Origin: Prevotella sp. S7-1-8 | GTDB lineage: Bacteria > Bacteroidota > Bacteroidia > Bacteroidales > Bacteroidaceae | Length of the DNA stretch: 64,000 bases | Assembly: GCF_000758925.1 (NCBI RefSeq) | Contig: NZ_JRNC01000032.1 | Location: 44,127-108,126 of the forward strand | Reading direction: 5' to 3' | In this document: positions 8,936 through 17,944 of the stretch, in pieces | Position numbering within the stretch: position 1 is the stretch's first letter | Layout of the letters: every line of letters starts with the position of its first letter | Notes under the pieces: generated by a model | Database searches by the model: none | What the model was told of the DNA's origin: nothing | Seen by the model: only the letters and a program-made list of their open reading frames with translations | Made by a program: the position numbers and the translations under genes

Positions 8936-9947
8936 CGAGCCAACCTATCCTCCCTATCGAAACGCGAGCCAACCACATGATGGGAATGGACAAAACGTAA
9001 CTCGCGAACACCAACCCCAAGAAGATAAGTGGTGGAAATCTCAACCCATAGATTTGGTCATGGAAAAACGTACCGTAAACAAAGGCGTGAACAAGCCACA
9101 TGGTCATGGACTTGGAGCCCAACTCCAACAACGTTCGACGGACTCTACCACGTATCTCCAAGTTCAAAAACAGCAACATGAAGAGACACAAGAAAAGCAC
9201 GTCCCACAAGGCCGATCCCGTGAGAAGATGCAGCCCAAACCATGCCAAGAAAAGCGCGCGAACCAACCATTGCCTGCTGTGCAGCCACTCTATTGTCCAA
9301 GAGGAGCGCATATTGCGGTAACATACAAGCGCGCCCAGGACGAAAGAGAACAACAAGTCGAAATACGTAAACAATATCGCATACCACTCATGATGAGCCT
9401 TGGCCGGAGCAATGTAACGACTGATAACATACATACTCAACACGGACAACGCCAATGAAACGCCGAGCGCACGCCAAATCCCCACTCTATCCATAACCCC
9501 AAATATCAATGGCGCGGACAAACACAGCAAGCAATAAGGCAACAAAAACCAAGCTGGATGATCGTAAGCGTCAACATTCCAACCCGCAAAATTTTCTATC
9601 ACCACTCGCAAGCCTCCCAAACGGAACTCCGGACAGAAAGCCACGCCGCAACCTACAAGCAATATTAATATTAGCCAATAGTTTAGATAAAGCCTCGCCA
9701 CACGTTTCAACTGAGAACCATAGCTCAACCTGCCATGCAAGCGTTTGTAAGCCAAACCGTAGCCACTGCACACCAAGAAGAAACCAACGGGACCGCAAGC
9801 GCGCGCGAAGACTGTGGCAAAAGGCAAGTCGCCAATCCACAACACAGGACTTGAGATATCGGAAAACGCGGGATTGGAGAACAGATGCAACCATAGCATC
9901 ATGAGGATAGCGACACCCTTAAGTATCACTGACTGATCCTTAGACAT
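8925..9947 (-). CDS. Acyltransferase family 3 membrane protein
   Basis: A 340-residue integral membrane protein of the acyltransferase-3 type, which transfers acetyl or other acyl groups to cell-surface sugars or lipids. It opens with the typical DQSVILKGVAILMMLWLHLF, in which the family histidine follows the first helix, and has roughly ten hydrophobic helices, with CGPVGFFLVCSGYGLAYKR as helix 2 and loop. No other glycan genes are adjacent, so its substrate is unknown. Upstream lies an unusually structured leader (9994-10063). The gene's 3' end forms part of a shared terminator. Confidence 0.8.
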   Translation of the reverse strand: MSKDQSVILKGVAILMMLWLHLFSNPAFSDISSPVLWIGDLPFATVFARACGPVGFFLVCSGYGLAYKRLHGRLSYGSQLKRVARLYLNYWLILILLVGCGVAFCPEFRLGGLRVVIENFAGWNVDAYDHPAWFLLPYCLLCLSAPLIFGVMDRVGIWRALGVSLALSVLSMYVISRYIAPAKAHHEWYAILFTYFDLLFSFVLGALVCYRNMRSSWTIEWLHSRQWLVRALFLAWFGLHLLTGSALWDVLFLCLFMLLFLNLEIRGRVRRTLLELGSKSMTMWLVHAFVYGTFFHDQIYGLRFPPLIFLGLVFASYVLSIPIMWLARVSIGRIGWLATK

Positions 9948-9993
9948 AATACACCAATTGTAGCAATGCCATAGATTTTAATATAAAGGAAAA

Positions 9994-10063
9994 GCCAAGT
10001 ACCTTTGGAAACGAAACGCAGAGTCGTGGACAGTCCACTTATCCACATTCCGAGGTACTTGGC
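9994..10063 (-). promoter_or_regulatory. Terminator-like leader hairpin, candidate attenuator
   Basis: GCCAAGTACCT (9994-10004) and AGGTACTTGGC (10053-10063) are perfect 11-bp arms around 48 nt, which contain a second hairpin, GTGGAC-A-GTCCAC (10026-10038). Read on the minus strand, the closing arm is followed by TTTTCCTTT, as in a Rho-independent terminator. It ends 47 bp before the acyltransferase ATG, so it could be an attenuator or the expression platform of a leader regulator. No ligand domain is recognised. Confidence 0.45.
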
Positions 10064-10426
10064 GAAACCTATGACAACAGATAAGAGGAAATGCCCACGA
10101 CTTATCGCAGGCATCCACTCATTCATTTCCGTTGTCACATTCGTTCTACCGCCAAGTTTCCGGAATGTATTCGAAATAAACAGCAAATGCTAATTTAACC
10201 AATAAAGACAGAATGGCATGAGCCAATCCGAATGCAAAAATACACTATAATATTCAAAAACATACCTAATGTGACTTATTTATTTTCATCTATAAGCAAG
10301 AAAGCCACATTACAGTCACTCCGAAGAAAACGCACTCTTTACTATACAACGCAATTTTTCAATATCCCTCAAGCCGCGCTCCATTGGTCACGCCAAATGA
10401 CACGCGCGCAAAATATGTCCTGAAAT

Positions 10427-10452
10427 AATCACAAAAACAGAACCTTCGGAAA
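10427..10452. repeat. Shared intergenic block, copy 1
   Basis: This 26-bp block (AATCACAAAAACAG then nnCCTTCGGAAA) matches 48356-48381 at 24 of 26 positions. A second shared block follows exactly 284 bp later in both places (10711 and 48640). Confidence 0.75.
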
Positions 10453-10552
10453 CAATCATTCCACGGAAAAAACAGGCAAGAAAATACAACTTGTATACCA
10501 TCGCGCGCAGGATGTCATTGCGACGCGGCGCGACAACTATCCATTCGCCATA

Positions 10553-10628
10553 CGTTGAGCGCTTAAACGCAAGCCGAACAAGGCTCAACGGCAACATGAA
10601 CAGTGCCTATTCACGCCATGAACAGGCA
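10553..10628. repeat. Two nested inverted repeats of the branched-hairpin family
   Basis: First unit: CGTTGAGC (10553-10560) with GCTCAACG (10583-10590), enclosing GCTT-AAACGC-AAGC. Second unit: TGCCT (10604-10608) with AGGCA (10624-10628), enclosing TTCA-CGCCA-TGAA. The GCTTAAACGC word recurs in other gaps. Confidence 0.65.
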
Positions 10629-10716
10629 TTAAAGGCAAGACAAAAATCAAGCTTTTTAGAACGGGAAAAAGCCAAAACTCCGTAAAACGATGGCTGACAG
10701 CGAGTTGCCAAAAACG

Positions 10717-10776
10717 CTCATGTTTCGCATATTTGAGAGCAAAGCACTCTTCAATTGAAAATAAACGAAATATGAG
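10717..10776. repeat. Long hairpin with TTCGCATAT arm
   Basis: CTCATGTTTCG (10717-10727) pairs with CGAAATATGAG (10766-10776) with one G-T pair. The sequence from 10711 to 10735 matches 48640-48664 at 22 of 25 positions. A similar TTCGCGTAT arm is in the terminator at 29688. Where the arms differ between copies, the partner arm differs to match. Confidence 0.65.
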
Positions 10777-10824
10777 AGACCTTTTGTCCGCATATTTCAA
10801 CATTATTTAGAACATCGCAAGTCA

Positions 10825-11772
10825 TTAGACCCTTCGTTCCATTTGGGGCGGCACATACTTGCCGTTGACTTTCAACGGCTCGAAATGCAGCGTGATGAGC
10901 GAGTCTTGGCCAAGCAGCTCGCGCAATCGCCGCTCTATCTCGGTGGCATGCAAATGGGCATCGTAGAGTGTCATCGCGCCCGGCATGCGAAAGTGTAACT
11001 CCATGGCGATACCGTTGCCAATGCGTCGCGTGCGCAAGTTGTGCACGTCGCTCACCAATGGGTCGGACTTGACGGTAGCCACGATCCGCTCCTCAAGCTC
11101 GTCAGGCAGGCTGGCATCCAACAGCTCGCTCGACGACTTCTTGATCAAATCGCAAGCCGCCCTCAATATGAAATAGCTCACCACGATGGCCGCCAATGGG
11201 TCGAGCACGGCCCACCGATGCCCCAAAATGATGGCTCCGCCTATGCCTATAGACGCGCCAATGGACGAAAACGAGTCGGTACGATGATGCCACGCGTTGG
11301 CCTCCACGACTTGCGAGCCTACTCGCCTGCCCACACGAATGGTGTATTGGAAAAGCCATTCCTTTGACACGACGCTTGCCACGGCTACCACAAAGGCAAT
11401 CCAGCCCGGAGCCTCCAATGGCACACCTTGTATGGCCTGCCACACCTTGGCTATGCCATCGAAGCATACCATCAGGCCCACGGCCAACAACGCCAACCCG
11501 ATAAAAGCGGTGGCCAACGTCTCATACTTGCCATGCCCATAGTCGTGGTCATGGTCTATGGGCTTGTTGCTTAGCCGTACAAAAACCAATACGATGATGT
11601 CGGTAACAAAATCAGACGCCGAATGCACTGCGTCGGCAATCATGGCAGCCGAGCCTCCCAATATGCCAGCCGCGAATTTGATCGCCAACAGCATGGCGTT
11701 GACCATGCCTCCAATGATGGTCACACGGTATATCGACCGCGCGCGCGGCTTTTTTTGTTCTGCTATGTTCAT
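10825..11772 (-). CDS. Cation diffusion facilitator (zinc/iron/manganese efflux)
   Basis: A 315-residue carrier of the CDF family that exports divalent cations across the inner membrane by proton exchange. It has six hydrophobic helices in the first 210 residues, the metal-site motif DAVHSASDFVTD in helix 2, the HDYGHGKYE loop, the paired motif HHRTDSFSSIG in helix 5 and a cytoplasmic C-terminal domain (about 215-315). I place the start at MNIAEQ (11772) because the promoter lies at 11863 and the upstream in-frame ATGs have no family support. Metal specificity cannot be read reliably. Confidence 0.9.
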   Translation of the reverse strand: MNIAEQKKPRARSIYRVTIIGGMVNAMLLAIKFAAGILGGSAAMIADAVHSASDFVTDIIVLVFVRLSNKPIDHDHDYGHGKYETLATAFIGLALLAVGLMVCFDGIAKVWQAIQGVPLEAPGWIAFVVAVASVVSKEWLFQYTIRVGRRVGSQVVEANAWHHRTDSFSSIGASIGIGGAIILGHRWAVLDPLAAIVVSYFILRAACDLIKKSSSELLDASLPDELEERIVATVKSDPLVSDVHNLRTRRIGNGIAMELHFRMPGAMTLYDAHLHATEIERRLRELLGQDSLITLHFEPLKVNGKYVPPQMERRV

Positions 11773-11862
11773 ATGTTCTCGCAATGTAACGCTACAAGGC
11801 ATCATCCCGGCTTACCATCGCCACAATTGGCAATGGGCGAGATTGCAACGTGTTTAATGCCG

Positions 11863-11870
11863 CAAAATTA
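11863..11870 (-). promoter_or_regulatory. Predicted -7 box of the CDF gene
   Basis: TAATTTTG on the minus strand fits TAnnTTTG and would give a leader of about 85 nt to the ATG at 11772. I see no clear TTTG at -33. Confidence 0.45.
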
Positions 11871-12066
11871 TGAAAAAATGCCATACAACCAAGACAAAAA
11901 CGAGCGAAAAAACGGCCAAGCACACTTATTTCTACATTAACCATCATGAAAACGAATGTGGAAAAGCGTTTAAAAGCAATAGACAACACCACGAAACAGC
12001 GGGGCGACGGGCATGGCTTGCGCGCGCTCCCCACCATATACATTGAGCCAAGAAACACGGAAGAAA

Positions 12067-12102
12067 CAAAAACAGGGCGCAATTTGTTGAAAAATGCGCC
12101 CT
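12067..12102 (-). terminator. Terminator-like hairpin reading on the minus strand
   Basis: AGGGCGCA (12074-12081) pairs exactly with TGCGCCCT (12095-12102). On the minus strand the stem is followed by GTTTTTGTTTC. No minus-strand gene ends here, so it is an orphan terminator. Confidence 0.4.
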
Positions 12103-12152
12103 ACATGACGCAAAAACTATGATTTTTTCTTTCGAGGTTCCTGTCTTTTTCA

Positions 12153-12160
12153 TATCTTTG
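12153..12160 (+). promoter_or_regulatory. Predicted -7 box of the VirE-like gene
   Basis: TATCTTTG fits TAnnTTTG and is followed by the ATG 21 bp later. It rules out the upstream in-frame start near 12119, which would lie before the promoter. Confidence 0.65.
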
Positions 12161-12181
12161 CAATTATCAACATTTAAGCTT

Positions 12182-13411
12182 ATGGATGCCTTGACTTACC
12201 TTGAATCGCGCTGCCAACTGCGCCGAAACGTTCTCACGGGCGAGACGCTGTACGCCATCCCTAACTCGGACGAGTACCTGCCGCTCTCGCGCGAGGCCAT
12301 CAACACGCTCATTTTGGAGGCTGGGCGCGAGGGCGTCGGACTTTCGGAGGGCTTGCTGAGACGATACGCCGAGTCCACGCTCATAGCGCCGTGGAACCCG
12401 GCCGAGGCTTGGCTACACAGCTTGGACGAATGGGATGGGACCGACCACGTGGCCGCATTGGCAGACCGTATCATCACCACCAACCCCGATTGGCCACAGC
12501 GTTTCCACAAGTGGATGCTGCAAATGGTGGCCCGATGGATAGGATACGAGGTGGCCCAACGCGACGTGTTGGTGCCCACCATAGTGGGACAGTACGGTTA
12601 TGGCAAGTCGTCATTCTGCAACATCATCCTTCCGCCCGACTTGCGCAGATACTATACGGACCAAGTGCGCTTGCGCTCCACATCCGAGGTGCATCGCGTT
12701 GTCACCACCAACCTATTGACTTGCATCGACGAGTTTTACCAAGAAAACACCGAACAAGAGGTGCTGTCGCGCTATCTTTTCTCTCGAAGCACACCGGTAT
12801 TCAGAGCATCTTACGGCGTCACTGAGGAACCGCGGACCAACTACTCGGCATTTGTCGCCAACACGGGGAACCTGCATCCCATGACCGACGCAGCCGGAGC
12901 GGCCCACTTGGTGTGCGTGGAGATACAGCATCGCATAGATATCGCCACTCCAGTGCCCTACGAACAACTTTACGCACAACTTTTGGCCGAGGTGGAGAAC
13001 GGCGTGGACTACGGCCTTACCGATGAGGAAAGGGAGGCTATGGCGGTGCAAAACTCACCATTCCAAGAGGCCGACAACTTGGTGAAAATGGTAACAATGC
13101 TCTACGCCACCCCTCCCAAGGGCAAGCGAGTGAAAGCCAAGGACATTGACACCATCGTGGACAGGCTGATGAAAGAGTATCCCTATTGGACGCCGGGAGA
13201 GCACGTCAACCAAGATGTGGGGTTCGCGTTGCAGGAGGCTGGCTTCGCGCGGAGCCGCATACACGGCCGTTCTTGTTACAAGGTGATAGAGAAAGACCCG
13301 CGTAAACTCGATTTCGTGGAAGAGCCGCAAACCCCGGACAAGGATGGACTGGACAACAACCCATTGGCAAAGGCATTGCTGTCCGGACTGGGAAACCTCG
13401 TGAAAAAATAA
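12182..13411 (+). CDS. VirE/VapE-family P-loop ATPase
   Basis: A 409-residue protein of the virulence-associated-E family, P-loop ATPases related to the helicase part of phage and island primases. I see the lead-in TLIAPWNPAEAWLHSLDEWDG (split here as TLIAPWNPAEAW and LHSLDEWDG), a Walker A GQYGYGKSSF near residue 136, a Walker B-like LLTCIDEF near 180 and a C-terminal winged segment (about 320-385) like DUF3874 of Bacteroidota. No primase or zinc domain precedes it and no integrase or phage gene adjoins. The role is unknown; it may be a domesticated island gene. The start is set by the promoter at 12153. Confidence 0.75.
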   Translation: MDALTYLESRCQLRRNVLTGETLYAIPNSDEYLPLSREAINTLILEAGREGVGLSEGLLRRYAESTLIAPWNPAEAWLHSLDEWDGTDHVAALADRIITTNPDWPQRFHKWMLQMVARWIGYEVAQRDVLVPTIVGQYGYGKSSFCNIILPPDLRRYYTDQVRLRSTSEVHRVVTTNLLTCIDEFYQENTEQEVLSRYLFSRSTPVFRASYGVTEEPRTNYSAFVANTGNLHPMTDAAGAAHLVCVEIQHRIDIATPVPYEQLYAQLLAEVENGVDYGLTDEEREAMAVQNSPFQEADNLVKMVTMLYATPPKGKRVKAKDIDTIVDRLMKEYPYWTPGEHVNQDVGFALQEAGFARSRIHGRSCYKVIEKDPRKLDFVEEPQTPDKDGLDNNPLAKALLSGLGNLVKK

Positions 13412-13454
13412 ATAAAAACATCTATAAACAGCAATATTTTTTAAACAAACAACG

Positions 13455-14138
13455 ATGAGACATATCACTATCACACTTGGCACGAGACATCTCGCCACAC
13501 ACATGGGTGCCCTGAAAAAAGGCACATTGCTCGCATTGGCAACATTGTCAATATCATTAAACCTCAACGCGCAAGGTTATTACACCAAGTATTGCGCCGA
13601 CAAGCAGCTGCGAAAGCAAGCCCAAGCATGGCTCAAGAAGGGCGAATGGCGAAACGGATTCACCAAGGCCGACGCTCATGAGACGGTAAACGCCGTGGAA
13701 TTTTACACGCAATACAAAAAAAATCCAGAGCAGTGGAAAAAACTATTCGAATGGTGTCAAAACACCGATCTCGCTGCATTGCCCAAAGGACGCGTACCCA
13801 TCCCCGGCACAACAATGGTGGCAAGCGTGGAGGATGACCACAACCGAGACCTGCGAACACTAAAACCGGAAAGCCATGTACGGCACATCGATTTCCAATA
13901 CGTGGTGAGAGGATGTGAGCGATTCGGCTTGGTAGACCACTATTCAAGCAAGGTGAGCGTGCCCTATCGGCCCGATGTGGTAAACTACTCATACGACGCG
14001 AGCAAAGCGAAATTCCATGATGGAGACGCGTCAAAATTCTTCATCTTCTTCCCCGACGACTGGCACATCGCCAAAGTGAAAACCGACAAGAACGACCAAA
14101 ACATCAGGGTGGTGGTTATCAAGGTGGATTACATGTGA
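13455..14138 (+). CDS. Secreted YhcH/YjgK/YiaL-family (DUF386) protein
   Basis: A 227-residue protein with a cupin-like YhcH/EbgC domain at about residues 60-227. The family pattern is visible: KPESHVRHIDFQYVVRG, then ERFGLVDHY, FFIFFPDDWHIAK and VVVIKVDYM. Relatives act on sugars, for example as anomerases or accessory subunits of sugar-acid metabolism. Unusually, this one starts with a signal peptide (GALKKGTLLALATLSISLNLNAQ region), so it should be periplasmic or surface located. The translation start could also be the ATG at 13503, which gives a more typical signal peptide. It lies 43 bp after the VirE-like gene. Confidence 0.75.
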   Translation: MRHITITLGTRHLATHMGALKKGTLLALATLSISLNLNAQGYYTKYCADKQLRKQAQAWLKKGEWRNGFTKADAHETVNAVEFYTQYKKNPEQWKKLFEWCQNTDLAALPKGRVPIPGTTMVASVEDDHNRDLRTLKPESHVRHIDFQYVVRGCERFGLVDHYSSKVSVPYRPDVVNYSYDASKAKFHDGDASKFFIFFPDDWHIAKVKTDKNDQNIRVVVIKVDYM

Positions 14139-14213
14139 GCCAACGCACCGAAAAACCAAGTCGTCCATGGCTCATTCTTGGACAACAAAAACCCCTAAAT
14201 ACACAAATAGAGC

Positions 14214-16880
14214 ATGGCAAAAAAAGACAATGATATGACACCGATGATGCGACAGTTCTTCTCCATGAAGGCAAAGCACCCTGACGCGGTGCTGCTCTTT
14301 CGCTGCGGCGACTTCTACGAGACCTACGGCGACGACGCAGTGACAGCATCCGGTATCCTCGGCATAACGCTCACCAAACGTAACAACGGCGGAGCAACGG
14401 GAGAGACAGCCATGGCCGGCTTTCCCCACCACGCCTTGGACACCTACCTGCCCAAACTAATCAGGGCTGGAAAACGTGTCGCAATATGCGACCAACTGGA
14501 GGATCCGAAGAAGAAACGACAAGCCATCAAAGGCAAAAAGGGGCTCACGGAGATGGACAAAATGGTCAAGAGGGGCATCACGGAGCTTGTGACACCGGGC
14601 GTGGCGATGAGCGACAACGTGCTGAACTACAAGGAAAACAATTTTCTCGCGGCCATACACTTCGGGAAAACGGCCTGCGGCGTGAGTTTCCTCGACATCT
14701 CCACAGGCGAGTTTCTCACCGGACAGGGCACCTATGACTACGTCGAAAAACTCCTTGGCAGCTTCTCCCCGAAAGAGGTGCTGCACGACCACGAACGCAA
14801 AAAAGACTTCGAGCGCTATTTCGGCACACGCCATTGCACGTTCGAGATGGACGACTGGGTGTTCACGGAACAAAGCGCACGCCAGAAACTCCTTAAGCAT
14901 TTTGGCACCAAAAACTTAAAAGGGTTTGGCGTGGAGCACCTGCGCGAGGGCGTTATCGCGGCCGGGGCTATCATGCAATACCTTGAGATTACCCAGCACA
15001 CAAGCATCAACCATATCACCTCATTACAACGCATCGAGGAGGAAAAATACGTCCGATTGGACAAGTTTACCATTCGGTCGTTGGAGCTTCTTGGAGCCAT
15101 GCAAGACGAGGGACGCTCGCTTCTGAGCGTGGTGGACCACACCGTGACCCCCATGGGAGGCCGACTGCTAAGGCGATGGATGGTTTTTCCGCTCAGGGAT
15201 GTGGCCCTAATTACTGACCGGCAAGACATCGTGGAGTACTTTTTTAGGCAGCCAGACTTCAGGCAAGTGGTCGATGAGCAGCTGCACCGCGTGGGCGACT
15301 TGGAACGCATCATATCCAAAGTGGCCGTGGGAAGGGTGTCGCCACGCGAGGTGATACAGCTCAAAAACGCGCTCATAGCCACCCAGCCCATCAGGTCGGC
15401 TTGCCTGTACGCCAACAACGACAGCCTGAAACGCTTAGGGCAGCGGCTGAACCTATGCGAGACCCTACGTGACCGCATCGCCGCCGAAATACAGCCCGAC
15501 CCACCCTTGTTGGTCAACAGGGGCAATGTCATTGCCGAGGGATACTGCGCAGAACTTGACGAGCTGCGACAAATATCAAGTCATGGCAAGGACAGCCTGC
15601 TCGAAATACAGCGGCAAGAGACCGAGCGAACGGGCATAACGTCACTCAAAGTGGGCTTCAACAACGTGTTTGGATATTACCTTGAAGTGCGCAACACTTT
15701 CAAGGACAAGGTTCCAGACACATGGACAAGGAAGCAGACACTGGCCCAAGCGGAGCGATACATCACGCCCGAGCTGAAAGAATACGAGCAAAAGATATTG
15801 GGCGCTGACGAGAAAATAATCGAGTTGGAAACACAATTGTTCAACGAGCTTGTGGCTGATATGCAGCGATACATCGCCGACATACAGGCCAACGCCAACC
15901 TGCTGGCACGCATAGACTGCCTACTTTCGTTCGCCAAGGTGTCCGAGAGCAACATGTATGTGCGCCCTACGGTAGACGAGACCGACGTCATAGACATTCG
16001 GCAAGGACGCCATCCCGTCATAGAGACCCAAATGCCATTAGGCGAACAATACGTGCCAAACGACGTGTATCTCGACACCAAGAAGCAACAGGTGATGATG
16101 ATAACGGGTCCTAACATGGCCGGCAAATCGGCTCTGCTGCGCCAAACGGCCCTGATCGCGCTATTGGCCCAGACTGGATGTTTCGTGCCGGCAGAGCGAG
16201 CGAGAATAGGTTTGGTGGACAAGATATTCACTCGCGTGGGCGCAAGCGACAACCTTTCTTTGGGAGAGTCCACCTTTATGGTCGAGATGACCGAGGCCGC
16301 GAACATTCTCAACAACGTGACGCCACGCTCGTTGGTGCTCTTTGACGAGCTGGGGCGAGGCACGTCCACCTACGATGGCATATCAATAGCGTGGGCCATC
16401 GTGGAGTATTTGCACGAGCAGCCCAAGGCTCGGGCGCGCACTCTCTTCGCGACGCACTACCACGAGCTAAACGAAATGGAAAAAAATTTCGCCCGGATCA
16501 AGAACTTCAACGTCTCCGTCAAGGAAGTAGACGGCAAGGTAATCTTCTTGCGCAAGCTGTCACCGGGCGGATCCGAGCACTCGTTTGGCATCCACGTGGC
16601 CGAGGTCGCTGGCATGCCGAGGTCTATAGTAAGGCGCGCCAACATCATCTTGAAACAGCTCGAGGCCGACAACTCGGAAGTGGGCAACGTGGGAAAGCCA
16701 TCGGTGGAGCGGCTGGCTGGCACACGAGACGGCATGCAACTCAGCATATTCCAACTGGACGACCCCGTCCTTTCGCAAGTGCGCGACGAGATATTGGGCT
16801 TGGATGTCAACAACCTCACGCCAGTGGAGGCGCTCAACAAACTCAACGATATCAAGAAAATAGTGACGGGAAGAAGCTGA
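14214..16880 (+). CDS. mutS: DNA mismatch repair protein MutS
   Basis: MutS binds mismatches and small loops and starts methyl-independent or MutL-dependent repair. The 888-residue product has the mismatch-reading FYE motif ([15 protein letters not shown], near residue 28), the connector, the lever and clamp helices, and the ATPase domain with Walker [14 protein letters not shown] (about 636) and [16 protein letters not shown] (about 705). Length and order match MutS1. The gene stands alone with its own terminator. Confidence 0.97.
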   Translation: MAKKDNDMTPMMRQFFSMKAKHPDAVLLFRCGDFYETYGDDAVTASGILGITLTKRNNGGATGETAMAGFPHHALDTYLPKLIRAGKRVAICDQLEDPKKKRQAIKGKKGLTEMDKMVKRGITELVTPGVAMSDNVLNYKENNFLAAIHFGKTACGVSFLDISTGEFLTGQGTYDYVEKLLGSFSPKEVLHDHERKKDFERYFGTRHCTFEMDDWVFTEQSARQKLLKHFGTKNLKGFGVEHLREGVIAAGAIMQYLEITQHTSINHITSLQRIEEEKYVRLDKFTIRSLELLGAMQDEGRSLLSVVDHTVTPMGGRLLRRWMVFPLRDVALITDRQDIVEYFFRQPDFRQVVDEQLHRVGDLERIISKVAVGRVSPREVIQLKNALIATQPIRSACLYANNDSLKRLGQRLNLCETLRDRIAAEIQPDPPLLVNRGNVIAEGYCAELDELRQISSHGKDSLLEIQRQETERTGITSLKVGFNNVFGYYLEVRNTFKDKVPDTWTRKQTLAQAERYITPELKEYEQKILGADEKIIELETQLFNELVADMQRYIADIQANANLLARIDCLLSFAKVSESNMYVRPTVDETDVIDIRQGRHPVIETQMPLGEQYVPNDVYLDTKKQQVMMITGPNMAGKSALLRQTALIALLAQTGCFVPAERARIGLVDKIFTRVGASDNLSLGESTFMVEMTEAANILNNVTPRSLVLFDELGRGTSTYDGISIAWAIVEYLHEQPKARARTLFATHYHELNEMEKNFARIKNFNVSVKEVDGKVIFLRKLSPGGSEHSFGIHVAEVAGMPRSIVRRANIILKQLEADNSEVGNVGKPSVERLAGTRDGMQLSIFQLDDPVLSQVRDEILGLDVNNLTPVEALNKLNDIKKIVTGRS

Positions 16881-16915
16881 CCGAACATTCCAGACATTAC
16901 CAATACCAATACGGC

Positions 16916-16962
16916 AACAGGCCATATCCGCACTGACAAACAGTGGGGGATGGCCTGTTTAC
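16916..16962 (+). terminator. Terminator after mutS
   Basis: AACAGGCCAT (16916-16925) pairs with ATGGCCTGTT (16950-16959), with a further inner CACTG/CAGTG stem, followed by TTT. It may also serve the convergent lgt gene. Confidence 0.75.
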
Positions 16963-16993
16963 ATGGTGTCGGGAGCGCGACAACTACAAGTCG

Positions 16994-17854
16994 CTACTTG
17001 GGGTCTACCCTCGCGCCGAGTTTTTTCATCCAGTTTCCGCCTATCATCACGGCCACGCCAAGGATGATAAAGGGAATGGAGAGCAACTGCCCCATGTCAA
17101 GGAGCATGCCTGCCTCAAAGTCCACTTGTATGTCTTTGGTGTACTCTATGAAAAAACGAGCCACGAACACCAATGCCAAGCACATGCCAAAGAAGTACCC
17201 GGTGCCCACCTTCTGTCTGTTTTTGCGATACGCCAAGAAGATGACAAAGAAGAAACAAGCGTAAGACAAGGCCTCATAGAGCTGTCCGGGATGGCGTGGA
17301 TACTGGTCCACTCGCTCAAAGATGAACGCCCATGGAACATCTGTCACCTTGCCTATAATCTCCGAGTTCATGAGGTTTCCAAGCCTTATGAACGTGGCCG
17401 TGACGCAAGAGCAAATACCCATATTGTCCAACACAACCCACACGGGCACTTTGGCGCGCCTGCTATACAGCCAGATGGCTATGAGCATACCTATAACACC
17501 ACCATGCGACGCCAAGCCCTCATAGCCCACGAACTTCCAACTGCCATCGGGCATGTGGTGCATAGGGACGATCATCTCTATGAAATGCTCCCACGACCCA
17601 AGGAAATATTCGGGCTGGTAGAACAAACAATGACCCAAACGCGCGCCAATAAGCACGCTCAAAAAGATATAGAGAAACAGCGGTTCAAACTTCTCGTCGG
17701 GTATCTTTTGCTCCTTATAGAGCCGCTGCATAAGCAGATAGCCCAAGAGAAGGCCCACCAACCAGCACATGGAGTACCACCTGACACCAAAACTCCCGAT
17801 ATGGAACATGATCTCGCTCGGGTTCCAATAAACGAATAACAAATCAAAATTCAT
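16994..17854 (-). CDS. lgt: Prolipoprotein diacylglyceryl transferase
   Basis: Lgt moves a diacylglyceryl group from phosphatidylglycerol to the lipobox cysteine of prolipoproteins, the first step of lipoprotein maturation in the inner membrane. The 286-residue protein has seven hydrophobic helices and the family motifs GYEGLASHGGVIG (about 110) and FIRLGNLMNSEIIG (about 150), with the essential arginine and glycine/asparagine. The start codon lies inside an AT-rich repeat (17844-17866) that also occurs ahead of sucD. ychF lies 90 bp upstream on the same strand. Confidence 0.95.
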   Translation of the reverse strand: MNFDLLFVYWNPSEIMFHIGSFGVRWYSMCWLVGLLLGYLLMQRLYKEQKIPDEKFEPLFLYIFLSVLIGARLGHCLFYQPEYFLGSWEHFIEMIVPMHHMPDGSWKFVGYEGLASHGGVIGMLIAIWLYSRRAKVPVWVVLDNMGICSCVTATFIRLGNLMNSEIIGKVTDVPWAFIFERVDQYPRHPGQLYEALSYACFFFVIFLAYRKNRQKVGTGYFFGMCLALVFVARFFIEYTKDIQVDFEAGMLLDMGQLLSIPFIILGVAVMIGGNWMKKLGARVDPK

Positions 17855-17866
17855 AATTCAAAATTT
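17844..17866 (-). repeat. AT-rich repeat spanning the lgt start codon
   Basis: On the minus strand the string AAATTTTGAATTATGAATTT contains the lgt ATG. Its first 14 bases, AAATTTTGAATTAT, recur at 59681-59694, in the sense direction just before sucD. Confidence 0.7.
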
Positions 17867-17944
17867 AATATTTGGCGCGCCACATGCCATGAAAGATCCC
17901 TTGCAAAGACAGCGCGGAAACATGGTTTAGGAACATGACAACGG

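Larger units (their letters stand above)
9948..10824. other. Long intergenic region upstream of the acyltransferase gene
   Basis: 877 bases with no gene I can support. Contents: a leader hairpin (9994-10063), a possible minus-strand -7 box TATTTTTG (10242-10235), a block also found at 48.36 kb (10427-10452), nested inverted repeats (10553-10590 and 10604-10628) and a long hairpin (10717-10776). An 86-codon minus-strand frame (10186-9926) overlaps the acyltransferase start but resembles nothing I know. Confidence 0.6.
11773..12181. other. Divergent promoter region between the CDF and VirE-like genes
   Basis: 409 bases without a gene. It holds a minus-strand promoter box for the CDF gene, a terminator-like hairpin (12067-12102) and the plus-strand promoter box of the VirE-like gene (12153-12160). 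Confidence 0.6.

Noticed and set aside
10039..10047. Perfect DnaA-box string TTATCCACA inside the leader hairpin
   Set aside because: A single 9-mer is expected about once in two windows of this size by chance. No cluster of boxes, AT-rich unwinding region or dnaA/dnaN gene is near.
9926..10186. 86-codon minus-strand frame ahead of the acyltransferase gene as a gene
   Set aside because: It resembles no family I know and contains a long inverted repeat. I mention it only as a possible leader in the attenuator finding.
16943..17839. Long open frame (298 codons) antisense to lgt
   Set aside because: Opposite an intact lgt with all motifs; the antisense product shows no domain and an odd composition.
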